Shown piece after piece: positions 8,532-15,208 of a DNA stretch of 22,013 nt. The stretch is from assembly GCA_038253325.1 (NCBI GenBank), contig JBBSHE010000040.1, positions 1-22,013 of the forward strand, in the 5' to 3' direction. A program made the position numbers and the translations under genes. The stretch's first letter is position 1, and every line of letters begins with the position of its first letter. The notes below the pieces were generated by a model. It did not search any database. It was not told where the DNA came from and worked only from the letters and a program-made list of their open reading frames with translations. Origin of the DNA: JBBSHE01 sp038253325 (GTDB lineage: Bacteria > Actinomycetota > Actinomycetes > Propionibacteriales > Nocardioidaceae).

Positions 8532-8857
8532 CGCTTCCCTGACTTCGAACCGTGGTCTCTTCCGCTGTGATCGCTACTACCATTGTGATCGTCACCACCT
8601 GCGTTGTCGTCGCGGCTGCGGCTGTGCGGGCCGTTGAAGTGCGGCCTGACGGGGATCGTCGTCACGTTGTCATCGCTGCCGGAATGCGGCGGCGCCGTAT
8701 CCATGGTCGATGCGGGTTGGGCCGAGGCCGGTGCCAAGCTCACCGGTGTGGAGACGTCCGCAGGAAGCGGATGGGGTTGCCGAGCGACTCCGATCGCGAT
8801 GCCGACCGCGCCGGCGAGGATCGTACCGGCCGCGGCGAGGTACACCGGGGATGGCAT
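8528..8857 (-). CDS. Small membrane-anchored protein with His/Asp/Ser/Gly-rich tail
   Basis: The product is 109 residues. A hydrophobic segment at about 5-25 (YLAAAGTILAGAVGIAIGVA) looks like a signal anchor or uncleaved signal, followed by a Pro/Ala/Ser-rich linker. The last 35 residues or so are rich in His, Asp, Asn and Gly (for example DDHNGSSDHSGRDHG). I recognise no family. Such a tail could bind divalent metal, but this is inference. I chose the ATG at 8857 because AAGGTGG lies 5-6 bases before it; the ATG at 8893 would give 121 residues but lacks a clear ribosome-binding site. Its stop overlaps the sensor-kinase start (ATGA), so it is the lead gene of the two-component unit and may be a signal partner or target. 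Confidence 0.65.
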   Translation of the reverse strand: MPSPVYLAAAGTILAGAVGIAIGVARQPHPLPADVSTPVSLAPASAQPASTMDTAPPHSGSDDNVTTIPVRPHFNGPHSRSRDDNAGGDDHNGSSDHSGRDHGSKSGKR

Positions 8858-8902
8858 AGCCACCACCTTTTCCGTGAAGGGCGAGACCTGCATGATGGCT
8901 GA

Positions 8903-8918
8903 ATGAGAATCTTCTCAT
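8903..8918. promoter_or_regulatory. Palindromic operator candidate upstream of the two-component unit
   Basis: ATGAGAATCTTCTCAT has 7-bp perfect arms around a TC centre. It lies 45 bp upstream of the preferred start (8857) of the first gene in the two-component unit, where a promoter or operator is expected. It overlaps the stop of the decayed VOC fragment. Autoregulation by the OmpR-type regulator is possible, although that family more often binds direct repeats. It is not a standard Fur/Zur or DtxR box. Confidence 0.5.
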
Positions 8919-9005
8919 CCAGGGGTCGGGTGAAGGCAGCTGAGGCAGAGCTCGTTCCCTTCTGGATCGGCGATGGTCACCCACGCGTGGGTACCCGGCC
9001 ACGAC
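8915..9005 (-). pseudogene. Remnant of a VOC/glyoxalase-family gene (C-terminal end only)
   Basis: Just beyond the thiL stop a different frame reads SWPGTHAWVTIADPEGNELC and continues LSCLHPTPG to a TGA at 8915-8917. The W-V-x-x-x-DPEGNE-(F/L)C pattern is the characteristic C-terminal strand of VOC-superfamily proteins (glyoxalase/bleomycin-resistance type). Upstream the same frame runs into thiL and reads only Arg-rich shadow translation, so the rest of the domain is gone. This is best read as the surviving tail of a gene that once lay between thiL and the two-component unit. The exact left boundary of the homologous segment cannot be fixed by eye. Confidence 0.65.
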
Positions 9006-9012
9006 AACGCCG

Positions 9013-9960
9013 CTAGCGGAAGTGCTGGTGTCCCGCTGGTCCAACGTATGCCGCGCCGTCGACCGTCACGCCCGGATCGCCCTCGTAGACCGACCCGACG
9101 ACGCGCCACGAGTCGGGCAGCTGTGCCGGCGAGGCAAACGTCGCGGCCAGCGCATAGTCGTCGCCGCCGTTGAGCACGAAGCTCAGCGGGTTCACACCGA
9201 CGGCGGCCCCAACGGCTTGGAGGGGTTCGTCGATCTCGAACGACCTGGAGTCGATGTCGATGGCGACCGCACTGGCGACCGCGACGTGTCCGAGGTCGGC
9301 GACCAACCCGTCGCTCACGTCGACCATCGCATGTGCGCCGAGGCGGGCGGCCTCCGGGCCGGCATCGTACGGCGGCCGGGGGCGCTGGTGCGCCTCGACG
9401 ACGACCCGAGGTGACCGGAATCCCCGGCTCAGCACGGCGAAGCCGGCCGACGCCCAACCCAGCCTGCCCGCGATCGCAACCACATCACCGGCCTGTGCTC
9501 CCGACCGCGTCACGATCCCGTGGACACAAGTACCGAGCGCGGTCACGGCGATGACGACTGTGTCGGCACCGGACACGTCACCGCCGACGACACTCGCGCC
9601 GACACGGGATGCCTCCTCGGCGATCGCGTCGGCGAATTCCAGTGCCCAGGCCGTCGGTAGGTCCGCAGGGATACCGAGTCCCACCAGCAGGGCAGTGCCG
9701 ACTCCCCCCATCGCGTTGATGTCGGAAAGGTTGCACGCCGCAGCCTTGCATCCCACATCCTCGGCAGAGGACCAGTCGCGGCGAAAGTGACGGTTCTCGA
9801 GCAACAGGTCCGTCGACACCACGACCTGGCCGTCCGCCACGGAGAGCACCGCGGCGTCATCACCTGGACCGAGAACAACATGAGTCCCTTGCGGAAGGCG
9901 CGCGGTCAGCCGGGCCAGCAGCCCGAACTCCCCGATGCCGGCCACGGTCTCGTCGCCCAC
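9013..9960 (-). CDS. thiL: Thiamine-monophosphate kinase
   Basis: ThiL phosphorylates thiamine monophosphate with ATP to thiamine diphosphate, the active cofactor. The 315-residue product opens with GIGEFGLLARLTARL and has VLGPGDDAAVL, the metal/ATP-binding STDLLLENRHFRRDW, NLSDINAMGG, VVGGDVSGAD, MVDVSDGLVADLGH and LNGGDDYAL, all family hallmarks. I chose the GTG at 9960 because GGAGGA lies 7 bases before it. An ATG at 9984 would add eight residues without a good site. It is transcribed alone here, divergent from the RAM-domain gene; the gene usually found next to it (ung) is absent. Confidence 0.94.
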   Translation of the reverse strand: MGDETVAGIGEFGLLARLTARLPQGTHVVLGPGDDAAVLSVADGQVVVSTDLLLENRHFRRDWSSAEDVGCKAAACNLSDINAMGGVGTALLVGLGIPADLPTAWALEFADAIAEEASRVGASVVGGDVSGADTVVIAVTALGTCVHGIVTRSGAQAGDVVAIAGRLGWASAGFAVLSRGFRSPRVVVEAHQRPRPPYDAGPEAARLGAHAMVDVSDGLVADLGHVAVASAVAIDIDSRSFEIDEPLQAVGAAVGVNPLSFVLNGGDDYALAATFASPAQLPDSWRVVGSVYEGDPGVTVDGAAYVGPAGHQHFR

Positions 9961-9985
9961 GCTCCGTCCTCCAGATGTCGACATC

Positions 9986-10051
9986 CCAGTGGTGTGTCCC
10001 AATCGACTGCGCGCCTCGCAACGCGAACCCGATTGAGAGATGCACCACTGG
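9986..10051. promoter_or_regulatory. Long interrupted inverted repeat between thiL and the RAM-domain gene
   Basis: CCAGTGGTG (9986-9994) is the exact reverse complement of CACCACTGG (10043-10051). Further in, AATCG (10001-10005) pairs with CGATT (10030-10034), giving a possible bulged cruciform or RNA hairpin. It sits in the 182-bp divergent region. A candidate promoter for the + strand gene, TTACTG (10052-10057) and TAGCGT (10076-10081) with an 18-bp spacer, begins immediately after the right arm. A regulator site serving either or both genes is inferred. Confidence 0.4.
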
Positions 10052-10142
10052 TTACTGTTGCACGCATCCACGCGGTAGCGTGACCTTGGGTCGTCGCCGC
10101 TCAGGGTGGACGGCAGGACTGACGACAAGCCGGGAGGACATC

Positions 10143-10379
10143 GTGGTTGTTCAGGCGTACATCCTGATCCAGACCGAGGTCGGCAAGGCCGCCGACGTGG
10201 CCAGGGAGATCGCCGACGTCAAGGGTGTCACGCTCGCGGAGGACGTGACCGGTCCGTACGACGTGATCGTGCGTGCAGAGGCACGCAACGTCGACGAGCT
10301 CGGAAAGCTGGTCGTGGCGAAGGTTCAGGGAATCGGTGGCATCACCCGCACCCTGACGTGCCCGGTCGTCCACATCTGA
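10143..10379 (+). CDS. Stand-alone Lrp/AsnC ligand-binding (RAM) domain protein
   Basis: The 78-residue product is a single alpha-beta RAM domain, the C-terminal effector-binding half of Lrp/AsnC regulators, with no helix-turn-helix. Key features are AYILIQTEVGKAADVAREI, the central GVTLAEDVTGPYDVIVRAEA and the end GIGGITRTLTCPVVHI. Such proteins form dimers and octamers and bind small molecules such as amino acids; their targets are mostly unknown. The GTG start has GGGAGG 5 bases upstream (10132-10137). Next to thiL and a DUF3515 gene it matches the usual actinobacterial neighbourhood. The next gene's likely start overlaps its 3' end by 22 bp. Confidence 0.9.
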   Translation: MVVQAYILIQTEVGKAADVAREIADVKGVTLAEDVTGPYDVIVRAEARNVDELGKLVVAKVQGIGGITRTLTCPVVHI

Positions 10380-10846
10380 GTTCCGAAGGGCGACGCGTAC
10401 GCATCCTCGCCGGAGCCACCGGGGTCGTCTTGTTCGCGGCCTGTGGAGCCAGCCCGGTCTCGATCTCCGCTCCCGCGCCCCGGGACGGACAGCGCGTCCA
10501 GTGCCGCCATCTCCTCGACGCCCTGCCGTCGACGGTTGACGAACAGCACCGCCGTGATATCTCGCCGTCGACCGCACCGGCAGCCGCGTGGGGAGAACCG
10601 GCGATCGTCCTGCGGTGCGGCGTACCGAGACCTGGTGGCCTCACCGCGCAGTCGGCGTGCTACGGGGTCAACGGCGTCGGCTGGTACGCCTCCCAGCGTA
10701 CGGATGGGATCGTCTTCACGACCGTCGGCAGAGCCGTCTACGTGGAGGTCACCGTCCCGCATTCGTACAACCCCGAGGCCGACGTGCTCACCGATCTCTC
10801 GTCCGCCGTCAAGTCGTCGACCCGCGAGCTCCGTCCCTGCGTTTGA
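10358..10846 (+). CDS. DUF3515 family putative lipoprotein
   Basis: The product is about 162 residues. A basic n-region (EGRRVR), a hydrophobic segment (ILAGATGVVLFAA) and a Cys (lipobox FAAC) suggest a lipoprotein signal. The body has CRHLLDALPSTV, AWGEPAIVLRCGVPRPGG and VNGVGWYASQ, the conserved pattern of DUF3515 proteins, secreted actinobacterial proteins of unknown function found near ddl and thiL. The start is uncertain. The GTG at 10358 is the only in-frame common start that includes the whole signal; it overlaps the RAM gene by 22 bp and lacks a strong ribosome-binding site. The TGA stop (10844-10846) lies inside the first unit of the 14-bp repeat array. Confidence 0.8.
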   Translation: MPGRPHLSSEGRRVRILAGATGVVLFAACGASPVSISAPAPRDGQRVQCRHLLDALPSTVDEQHRRDISPSTAPAAAWGEPAIVLRCGVPRPGGLTAQSACYGVNGVGWYASQRTDGIVFTTVGRAVYVEVTVPHSYNPEADVLTDLSSAVKSSTRELRPCV

Positions 10847-11035
10847 CCCAGCGACTTTGACCCAGCGACTTGACCCAGCGACTTTCACCCAGCGACTTTC
10901 ACCCAGCGACTTTGACCCAGCGACTTTCACCCAGCGACTTCCACCCAGCGACTTCCACCCAGCGACTTCCACCCAGCGACTCTTACGCAGCGACTCTTAC
11001 GCAGGGCGCTCGACCAGGGCGTTCGACTCAGCGCA
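10842..11035. repeat. 14-bp tandem repeat array between convergent genes
   Basis: Eleven clear units cover 10842-10994, ten of 14 bp and one of 13 bp, of the form TTTSACCCAGCGAC (TTTGACCC, TTTCACCC and TTCCACCC variants, then TCTTACGC). Three degenerate units continue to about 11035. Variants are clustered, as expected from unit duplication and spread. The period is not a multiple of three, so the long reading frames through it are artefacts. The array fills the gap between the DUF3515 and ddl genes, and both stop codons lie inside repeat units. Units have no internal dyad or U-tract, so this is not an obvious intrinsic terminator. Confidence 0.93.
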
Positions 11036-12140
11036 GCCCGACGGGTCGACGCAGTGCCAGGCTGATCAGCCGGTCGACGAGCTCGGAGTAATCAACGCCG
11101 GACTCGGCCCACATCCGCGGATACATCGACGTCGGCGTGAAGCCTGGCATCGTGTTGAGCTCGTTGACGACGAGCCGTCCGTCGTGGTGCAGGAAAAAGT
11201 CCACCCGCGCCAGCCCTTCGCAGCCGAGCGCCGTGAACGCAGCCAGCGAAAGCCGTCGTACCTCCTCGGCCTGCTCGTCTCGAAGCTCCGCGGGCAGCCG
11301 GAGTACGACGCCCTCCTCGTCGAGGTACTTGGCTTCGAAGTCGTAGAAGTCGTGGCCGCCGTACTGCTCGATCTCGGCAACCACACTCGCCGCTGCACCG
11401 CCGTCGAGCTTCTCGAGGACCCCGCACTCGAGCTCACGAGCACCCTGCGCCGCCGCCTCCACGAGCACCTTGGGGTCATGCTCACGCGCGTACTCGATCG
11501 CCTCGCCGAGCTCGTCGCGCGATGCGACCTTGCGGATGCCGAGGCTGGAGCCACCGCGGGCGGGCTTGACGAAGACGGGATAGCCGAGTCCACTGACCGA
11601 CTCCTCGACGAGTGCTCGCTCATCGGGCCACTCGCGTGGGCGTACACAGACGTACGGCGTGACCGGCAGACCACTCGAAGCCATGACCAGCTTCATGTAC
11701 TCCTTGTCCATCCCGATCGCCGAGGACAGCACGCCCGACCCGACGTAACGGATACCGGCCATCTCCAGCAGGCCCTGAATCGTGCCGTCCTCGCCGAATG
11801 GTCCGTGCAGCAGCGGGAACACGGCGTCGACCTGTCCGAGCGCGCGCGGAGGTTCCCCCGGCTCCGAGACCACGAGCTCGCGTCGCCCGGGATCACCGTT
11901 CAGCACGACGGCGGCGTCGCTGGCAACCTCGGGAGTCTGTGCCGCCGTGAGTCGGAGACGGTCGGGGTCGTCGGACTCGAGCACCCACTTGCCCCCTTGC
12001 GTGATACCGATCGGGATCACGTCGAAGCGCTCCCGGTCGATCACAGACAGCACCGAGGCGGCAGTCGAGCACGAGACGGCATGTTCGCTCGAGCGACCTC
12101 CGAAGACGACTGCGATCCGCGGTCTCACCTCGTCGGCCAT
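11028..12140 (-). CDS. ddl: D-alanine--D-alanine ligase
   Basis: Ddl joins two D-alanines with ATP in the cytosol to make the dipeptide used in peptidoglycan precursors. The 370-residue product has the N-terminal RIAVVFGGRSSEHAVSC, the substrate loop PLLHGPFGEDGTIQG, ATP-grasp elements GYPVFVKPARGGSSLGI and YDFEAKYLD, and the metal-binding VNELNTMPGFTPTSMYP. All key motifs are present. I chose the ATG at 12140 (MADEVRPRIAVVFGG); longer reading frames upstream are shadow. The TGA (11028-11030) is within the degenerate end of the repeat array. Unlike in mycobacteria it is separated from gpsA by a + strand gene. Confidence 0.96.
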   Translation of the reverse strand: MADEVRPRIAVVFGGRSSEHAVSCSTAASVLSVIDRERFDVIPIGITQGGKWVLESDDPDRLRLTAAQTPEVASDAAVVLNGDPGRRELVVSEPGEPPRALGQVDAVFPLLHGPFGEDGTIQGLLEMAGIRYVGSGVLSSAIGMDKEYMKLVMASSGLPVTPYVCVRPREWPDERALVEESVSGLGYPVFVKPARGGSSLGIRKVASRDELGEAIEYAREHDPKVLVEAAAQGARELECGVLEKLDGGAAASVVAEIEQYGGHDFYDFEAKYLDEEGVVLRLPAELRDEQAEEVRRLSLAAFTALGCEGLARVDFFLHHDGRLVVNELNTMPGFTPTSMYPRMWAESGVDYSELVDRLISLALRRPVGLR

Positions 12141-12179
12141 GCGTCTGACCCTATCGTCGGACGCCTGTCCCGACGGGCC

Positions 12180-12215
12180 GGCACAATGCCCGACACAATG
12201 CCCGGCACAATGATG
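12180..12215 (+). repeat. Three 12-bp tandem repeats carrying in-frame ATGs at a gene start
   Basis: GGCACAATGCCC (12180), GACACAATGCCC (12192) and GGCACAATGATG (12204) are consecutive 12-bp units. Each carries an ATG in the frame of the following PLP-enzyme gene; with 12213 and 12219 there are five in-frame ATGs. The units leave the real start ambiguous and show no ribosome-binding site. Confidence 0.8.
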
Positions 12216-12218
12216 GCC

Positions 12219-13277
12219 ATGGACTGGACGCTCGACACGATCGCGGTCACCGCCGGACGGCCCTCGCGGAGCCCGGATGCTCCGCTGAACCCGCCGATCA
12301 CGATGGCGTCGACCTACGTCGCGGAGGGTGAGGTCGAGTACGGCCGGTACGGTAACCCGACCTGGTCGGCGTTCGAGACCGCTGTCGGCGCGCTCGAAGG
12401 CGGCCGCGCGCTCGCGTACGCGTCCGGCCTCGCGGCGGTCGCCGCGGTGCTCGACCTGGTGGCCCCCGGCGAACATGTCGTTGCGCCCCGGCACTGCTAC
12501 AACGGGACCCTGGCGCAGCTCGCGACCTTGGAGCAGCGCGGTCATGTCCGCGTCACGCTCGTCGACGTCGAGAACACCAACGCGGTCGTCGGAGCGTTCA
12601 CTGAGGACACAGCACTCGTCTGGCTCGAGTCACCGACGAACCCGATGCTAGAGATCGCCGACGTCTCGGCACTTGCCCGGGCGGCCAGGCAGGCCGGTAT
12701 CCCGGTGGCCGTCGACAACACGTTCGCGACCCCTCTGCTGCAACGCCCGCTCGACCTCGGAGCTGACGTCGTCGTCCACTCGGCGACGAAATACCTCAGC
12801 GGTCACTCGGACCTGTTGCTCGGCATCGTGGTGACCCGTCGCGAGGATCTGTGGGCTGCCCTCGAGGATCGGCGTCGTGCCCTGGGATCCGTCCCGGGGG
12901 CGTTCGAGGCCTGGTTGGCGTTGCGTGGCCTGCGTACGTTGCACCTGCGGATCGAGCGATCCCAGTCCAGCGCGGCAACGCTCGCCGAGCGGCTGGCCGA
13001 CCATCCGGCCGTGGCGCAGGTGCGCTACCCCGGCTTCGGCTCGATGATCGCGTTCGAGCTGAGCGCCGGCGGCGACGCTGCCGATACGGTGTGCCGCAGC
13101 ACGCGCCTGTGCGCGTACGCAACGAGTCTCGGTGGTGTGGAGACGACGCTCGAACGACGACGCCGCTGGCCAGGCGAGCCGTCGACCGTGCCGGACGGCC
13201 TGGTGCGGCTCAGCGTCGGCATCGAGGACGTCGAGGACCTGTGGCGGGACCTCGACCAGGCGTTGCGTGCAGCGTGA
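12219..13277 (+). CDS. Trans-sulfuration PLP enzyme, cystathionine gamma-lyase/synthase-like
   Basis: The enzyme belongs to the Cys/Met-metabolism PLP family. From the ATG at 12219 it is 352 residues; ATGs at 12186, 12198, 12210 and 12213 are also in frame. Motifs include YGRYGNPTWSAFE, LAYASGLAAVAAVLDL, LESPTNPMLEIADV, AVDNTFATPLL and the PLP-lysine motif VVHSATKYLSGHSD (K191). It is shorter than typical members (about 380-400): the region between the AVAQVRYPG and GFGSMIAFEL segments is fused directly, and the usual MTHAS stretch near the C-terminus is replaced by a short Arg-rich ERRRRWPGEPSTVPDGL. Whether it acts as gamma-lyase, gamma-synthase or another thiol enzyme cannot be settled. 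It diverges from ddl. Confidence 0.88.
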   Translation: MDWTLDTIAVTAGRPSRSPDAPLNPPITMASTYVAEGEVEYGRYGNPTWSAFETAVGALEGGRALAYASGLAAVAAVLDLVAPGEHVVAPRHCYNGTLAQLATLEQRGHVRVTLVDVENTNAVVGAFTEDTALVWLESPTNPMLEIADVSALARAARQAGIPVAVDNTFATPLLQRPLDLGADVVVHSATKYLSGHSDLLLGIVVTRREDLWAALEDRRRALGSVPGAFEAWLALRGLRTLHLRIERSQSSAATLAERLADHPAVAQVRYPGFGSMIAFELSAGGDAADTVCRSTRLCAYATSLGGVETTLERRRRWPGEPSTVPDGLVRLSVGIEDVEDLWRDLDQALRAA

Positions 13278-13299
13278 CATGCGCCGACCGGCGCCCGCC

Positions 13300-13335
13300 C
13301 CGGCCGTTTGCCATGCCAACACGGCAAACGGTCGG
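13300..13335 (+). terminator. Hairpin terminator candidate after the PLP-enzyme gene
   Basis: Bases 13300-13312 pair with 13323-13335 as a 13-bp stem (12 Watson-Crick pairs and one G-U) around a 10-base loop. The core CCGTTTGCC/GGCAAACGG is exact. Only TTT follows on the + strand, so termination may be factor-aided. It starts 22 bp after the gene's stop, in the 132-bp convergent gap before the gpsA stop, and could serve both strands. Confidence 0.7.
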
Positions 13336-13409
13336 TTTCCTGCCTGATTTGCCCGTTTCTGGCGACCACGTGCCGTGCCAACGCGCGAAATCTGGTGAGG
13401 GTCGCGAGC

Positions 13410-14411
13410 TCAGTGGCGTTCCGGCCGGGCGGCGCGGGAAATCAAGCTGACGACCATCTCGTCCGGTGACAGATCGCCGTGAATGAGCGCCGCCACATGG
13501 TCGACGATCGGCATCTCGACACCGTGCCGGTGGGCCAGGTCGCGGATCGACTCGCACGACTTCACGCCCTCCGCGACTTGGCGGGTCCCCGCGATGACCT
13601 CCTCGACCGTCTCCCCCTTGCCGAGTTTCTCTCCGAACGTACGGTTGCGCGACAACGGCGACGTGCACGTGGCAACCAGGTCACCGAGACCGGCCAGCCC
13701 GGCAAACGTGTAGGGGTCGGCACCGAGAACCGTGCCGAGGCGCGACGTCTCTGCCAAGCCGCGGGTGATCACCGAAGCGGTTGCGTTGTCACCGAAGCCG
13801 AGACCGACGGTCATGCCGACCGCCAACGCGATGACATTCTTGGTCGCGCCGCCGAGCTCGCAGCCGAGGACGTCGGCGTTCGTGTACGGGCGAAAAGTCG
13901 GGGTGTGGCACACGGCCTGAAGTCGTTGGGCCACGGACTCGTCCGTGGACGCGATCACACTTGCGGCGGGTTGGCGAGCAGCGATCTCGCGCGCAAGGTT
14001 GGGACCCGACAGTACGGCGATCCGAGCTCGGTCTAGTCCGCCGACCTCCTCGATGACCTCACTCATCCGCTTGGTCGTCCCGACCTCGATGCCCTTCATC
14101 AGACTGACGACGACGGCGTCCGACGGGATGTCGGATGCCCAGTGCTCGAGATTGTCGCGAAGTGACTGTGACGGGATGGCAAGAAAGACGATCTGTGCGC
14201 CGTCGAGTGCTGTCAGCGCGTCATGCGTGGCCGCTACCTCTGCCGGAAGCACGACACCGGGAAGGTAGTCGGGGTTTTCGTGCGTCTCGTCGATCGTCGT
14301 CGCGAGCTCGTCACGCCTTGCCCAGATCACGACATCATTGCCGGCGTCGGCGAGCACGATGGAGAACGCGGTTCCCCATGACCCGGCACCGAACACGGCG
14401 ACCTTGGTCAC
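13410..14411 (-). CDS. gpsA: NAD(P)H-dependent glycerol-3-phosphate dehydrogenase
   Basis: GpsA reduces dihydroxyacetone phosphate to sn-glycerol-3-phosphate, the backbone for phospholipids. The 333-residue product has the dinucleotide-binding motif VAVFGAGSWGTAFS at the N-terminus, IVFLAIPSQSLR, VSLMKGIE, VLSGPNLAREIA, the catalytic Lys region ELGGATKNVIALA, and GLGDLVATCTSPLSRNRTFG, with no defects seen. The GTG start overlaps the plsC stop by 4 nt (GTGA), so the acyltransferase and its substrate-supplying enzyme are translationally coupled. Confidence 0.97.
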   Translation of the reverse strand: MTKVAVFGAGSWGTAFSIVLADAGNDVVIWARRDELATTIDETHENPDYLPGVVLPAEVAATHDALTALDGAQIVFLAIPSQSLRDNLEHWASDIPSDAVVVSLMKGIEVGTTKRMSEVIEEVGGLDRARIAVLSGPNLAREIAARQPAASVIASTDESVAQRLQAVCHTPTFRPYTNADVLGCELGGATKNVIALAVGMTVGLGFGDNATASVITRGLAETSRLGTVLGADPYTFAGLAGLGDLVATCTSPLSRNRTFGEKLGKGETVEEVIAGTRQVAEGVKSCESIRDLAHRHGVEMPIVDHVAALIHGDLSPDEMVVSLISRAARPERH

Positions 14412-15172
14412 GCGACCTCACCCTGGTCGTTGCGACGACCGCCATATGGGTTACCGATCTCGGCGACGCCCTGGACCCGCGGGTCGTAGCGCTCCGCCGG
14501 AGCCGTTTCGCCGCGGATCTCCTCCAATAACCCGACAACGTCGGCCATGATCTTGTCCATCGCTGCTCGTAGCACCTTCGGCGTGAGTGGCTGGCCGACG
14601 TACTGGCTGAGGTCAACCGCCGGCCCCGCGCTGACATGAACGATCTTGCGGGGAAACACATGAGGGCGCTTGGCGTAGGGGGCGAGAATGTGGTTCGATC
14701 CCCACTGCGCGACGGGGATCACCGGGCAACCGGTCGCGAGGGCGATCCGCGCGGCCCCGGTCTTTCCCACCATCGGCCACAGGTCCGGGTCCCGCGTCAG
14801 CGTGCCTTCGGCGTAGACGATGACGCACTCTCCCCGGTTGACCGCATCGACGGCTGCGCTGAAAGCGGCCGCGGCGTCGATCGAACGGCGGTAGACCGGG
14901 ATCTGGCCACAGGCAGCGATCAGGCGGCCGACCACGGGCCACTTGAACACCTCCACCTTGGCGAGGAACCTCGGCAGCCGCCCGTTGTCGTACGTGAAGT
15001 GCGCAACCACCAGGGGGTCGACTTCGGACAGGTGGTTGACGACGAACAAGCATCCCGCCTCGGAGGGAATGTTCTCGACACCGCGCCAGTCCCGCTTGGT
15101 GAGAGCCATCATGAGCGGCCTCAGAACGACCACAGCGAGCGAAAACGCGAAGCCGATATTGCGCCGCACCAC
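14408..15172 (-). CDS. plsC: 1-acyl-sn-glycerol-3-phosphate acyltransferase
   Basis: PlsC-family enzymes acylate lysophosphatidate to phosphatidate at the membrane. The product (about 254 residues) has an N-terminal hydrophobic segment (NIGFAFSLAVVVLRPLMMAL), the catalytic NHLSEVDPL (HX4D), RFLAKVEVFKWPVVG, the substrate motif YAEGTLTRD (the FPEGTRS position) and CPVIPVAQWG. I chose the GTG at 15172, which has GGAGG 7 bases before it. The ATG at 15178 is only 1 base from that site, so it is less likely. A Pro/Arg/Asn-rich tail of about 30 residues follows the domain. It is the first gene of a plsC-gpsA pair and diverges from cofC across a gap of under 40 bp. Confidence 0.92.
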   Translation of the reverse strand: MVRRNIGFAFSLAVVVLRPLMMALTKRDWRGVENIPSEAGCLFVVNHLSEVDPLVVAHFTYDNGRLPRFLAKVEVFKWPVVGRLIAACGQIPVYRRSIDAAAAFSAAVDAVNRGECVIVYAEGTLTRDPDLWPMVGKTGAARIALATGCPVIPVAQWGSNHILAPYAKRPHVFPRKIVHVSAGPAVDLSQYVGQPLTPKVLRAAMDKIMADVVGLLEEIRGETAPAERYDPRVQGVAEIGNPYGGRRNDQGEVA

Positions 15173-15208
15173 GTTCATTCCTCCGATGGTCAGGACCGTC
15201 CAGCAAGC

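Noticed and set aside
7128..8570. Long + strand frame opposite the sensor kinase (480 residues)
   Set aside because: Antisense shadow; the kinase motifs on the other strand are unambiguous.
9985..10128. N-terminal extension of ThiL to 10128
   Set aside because: The extra residues do not resemble ThiL, and a GGAGGA site 7 bases before the GTG at 9960 fixes the likely start.
10325..10972. Minus-strand open frame with SRWVKVAGS repeats
   Set aside because: It is a read-through of the 14-bp array (period not divisible by three) and antisense to DUF3515.
10842..10994. Regularly repeated units that might be a CRISPR array
   Set aside because: Units are 14 bp, contiguous and have no unique spacers; no cas genes are present.
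10443..12218. Very long open frame upstream of the PLP enzyme (944 residues in total)
   Set aside because: It runs through the DUF3515 gene, the repeat array and antisense to ddl; the composition is shadow-like and homology begins only at about 12219.
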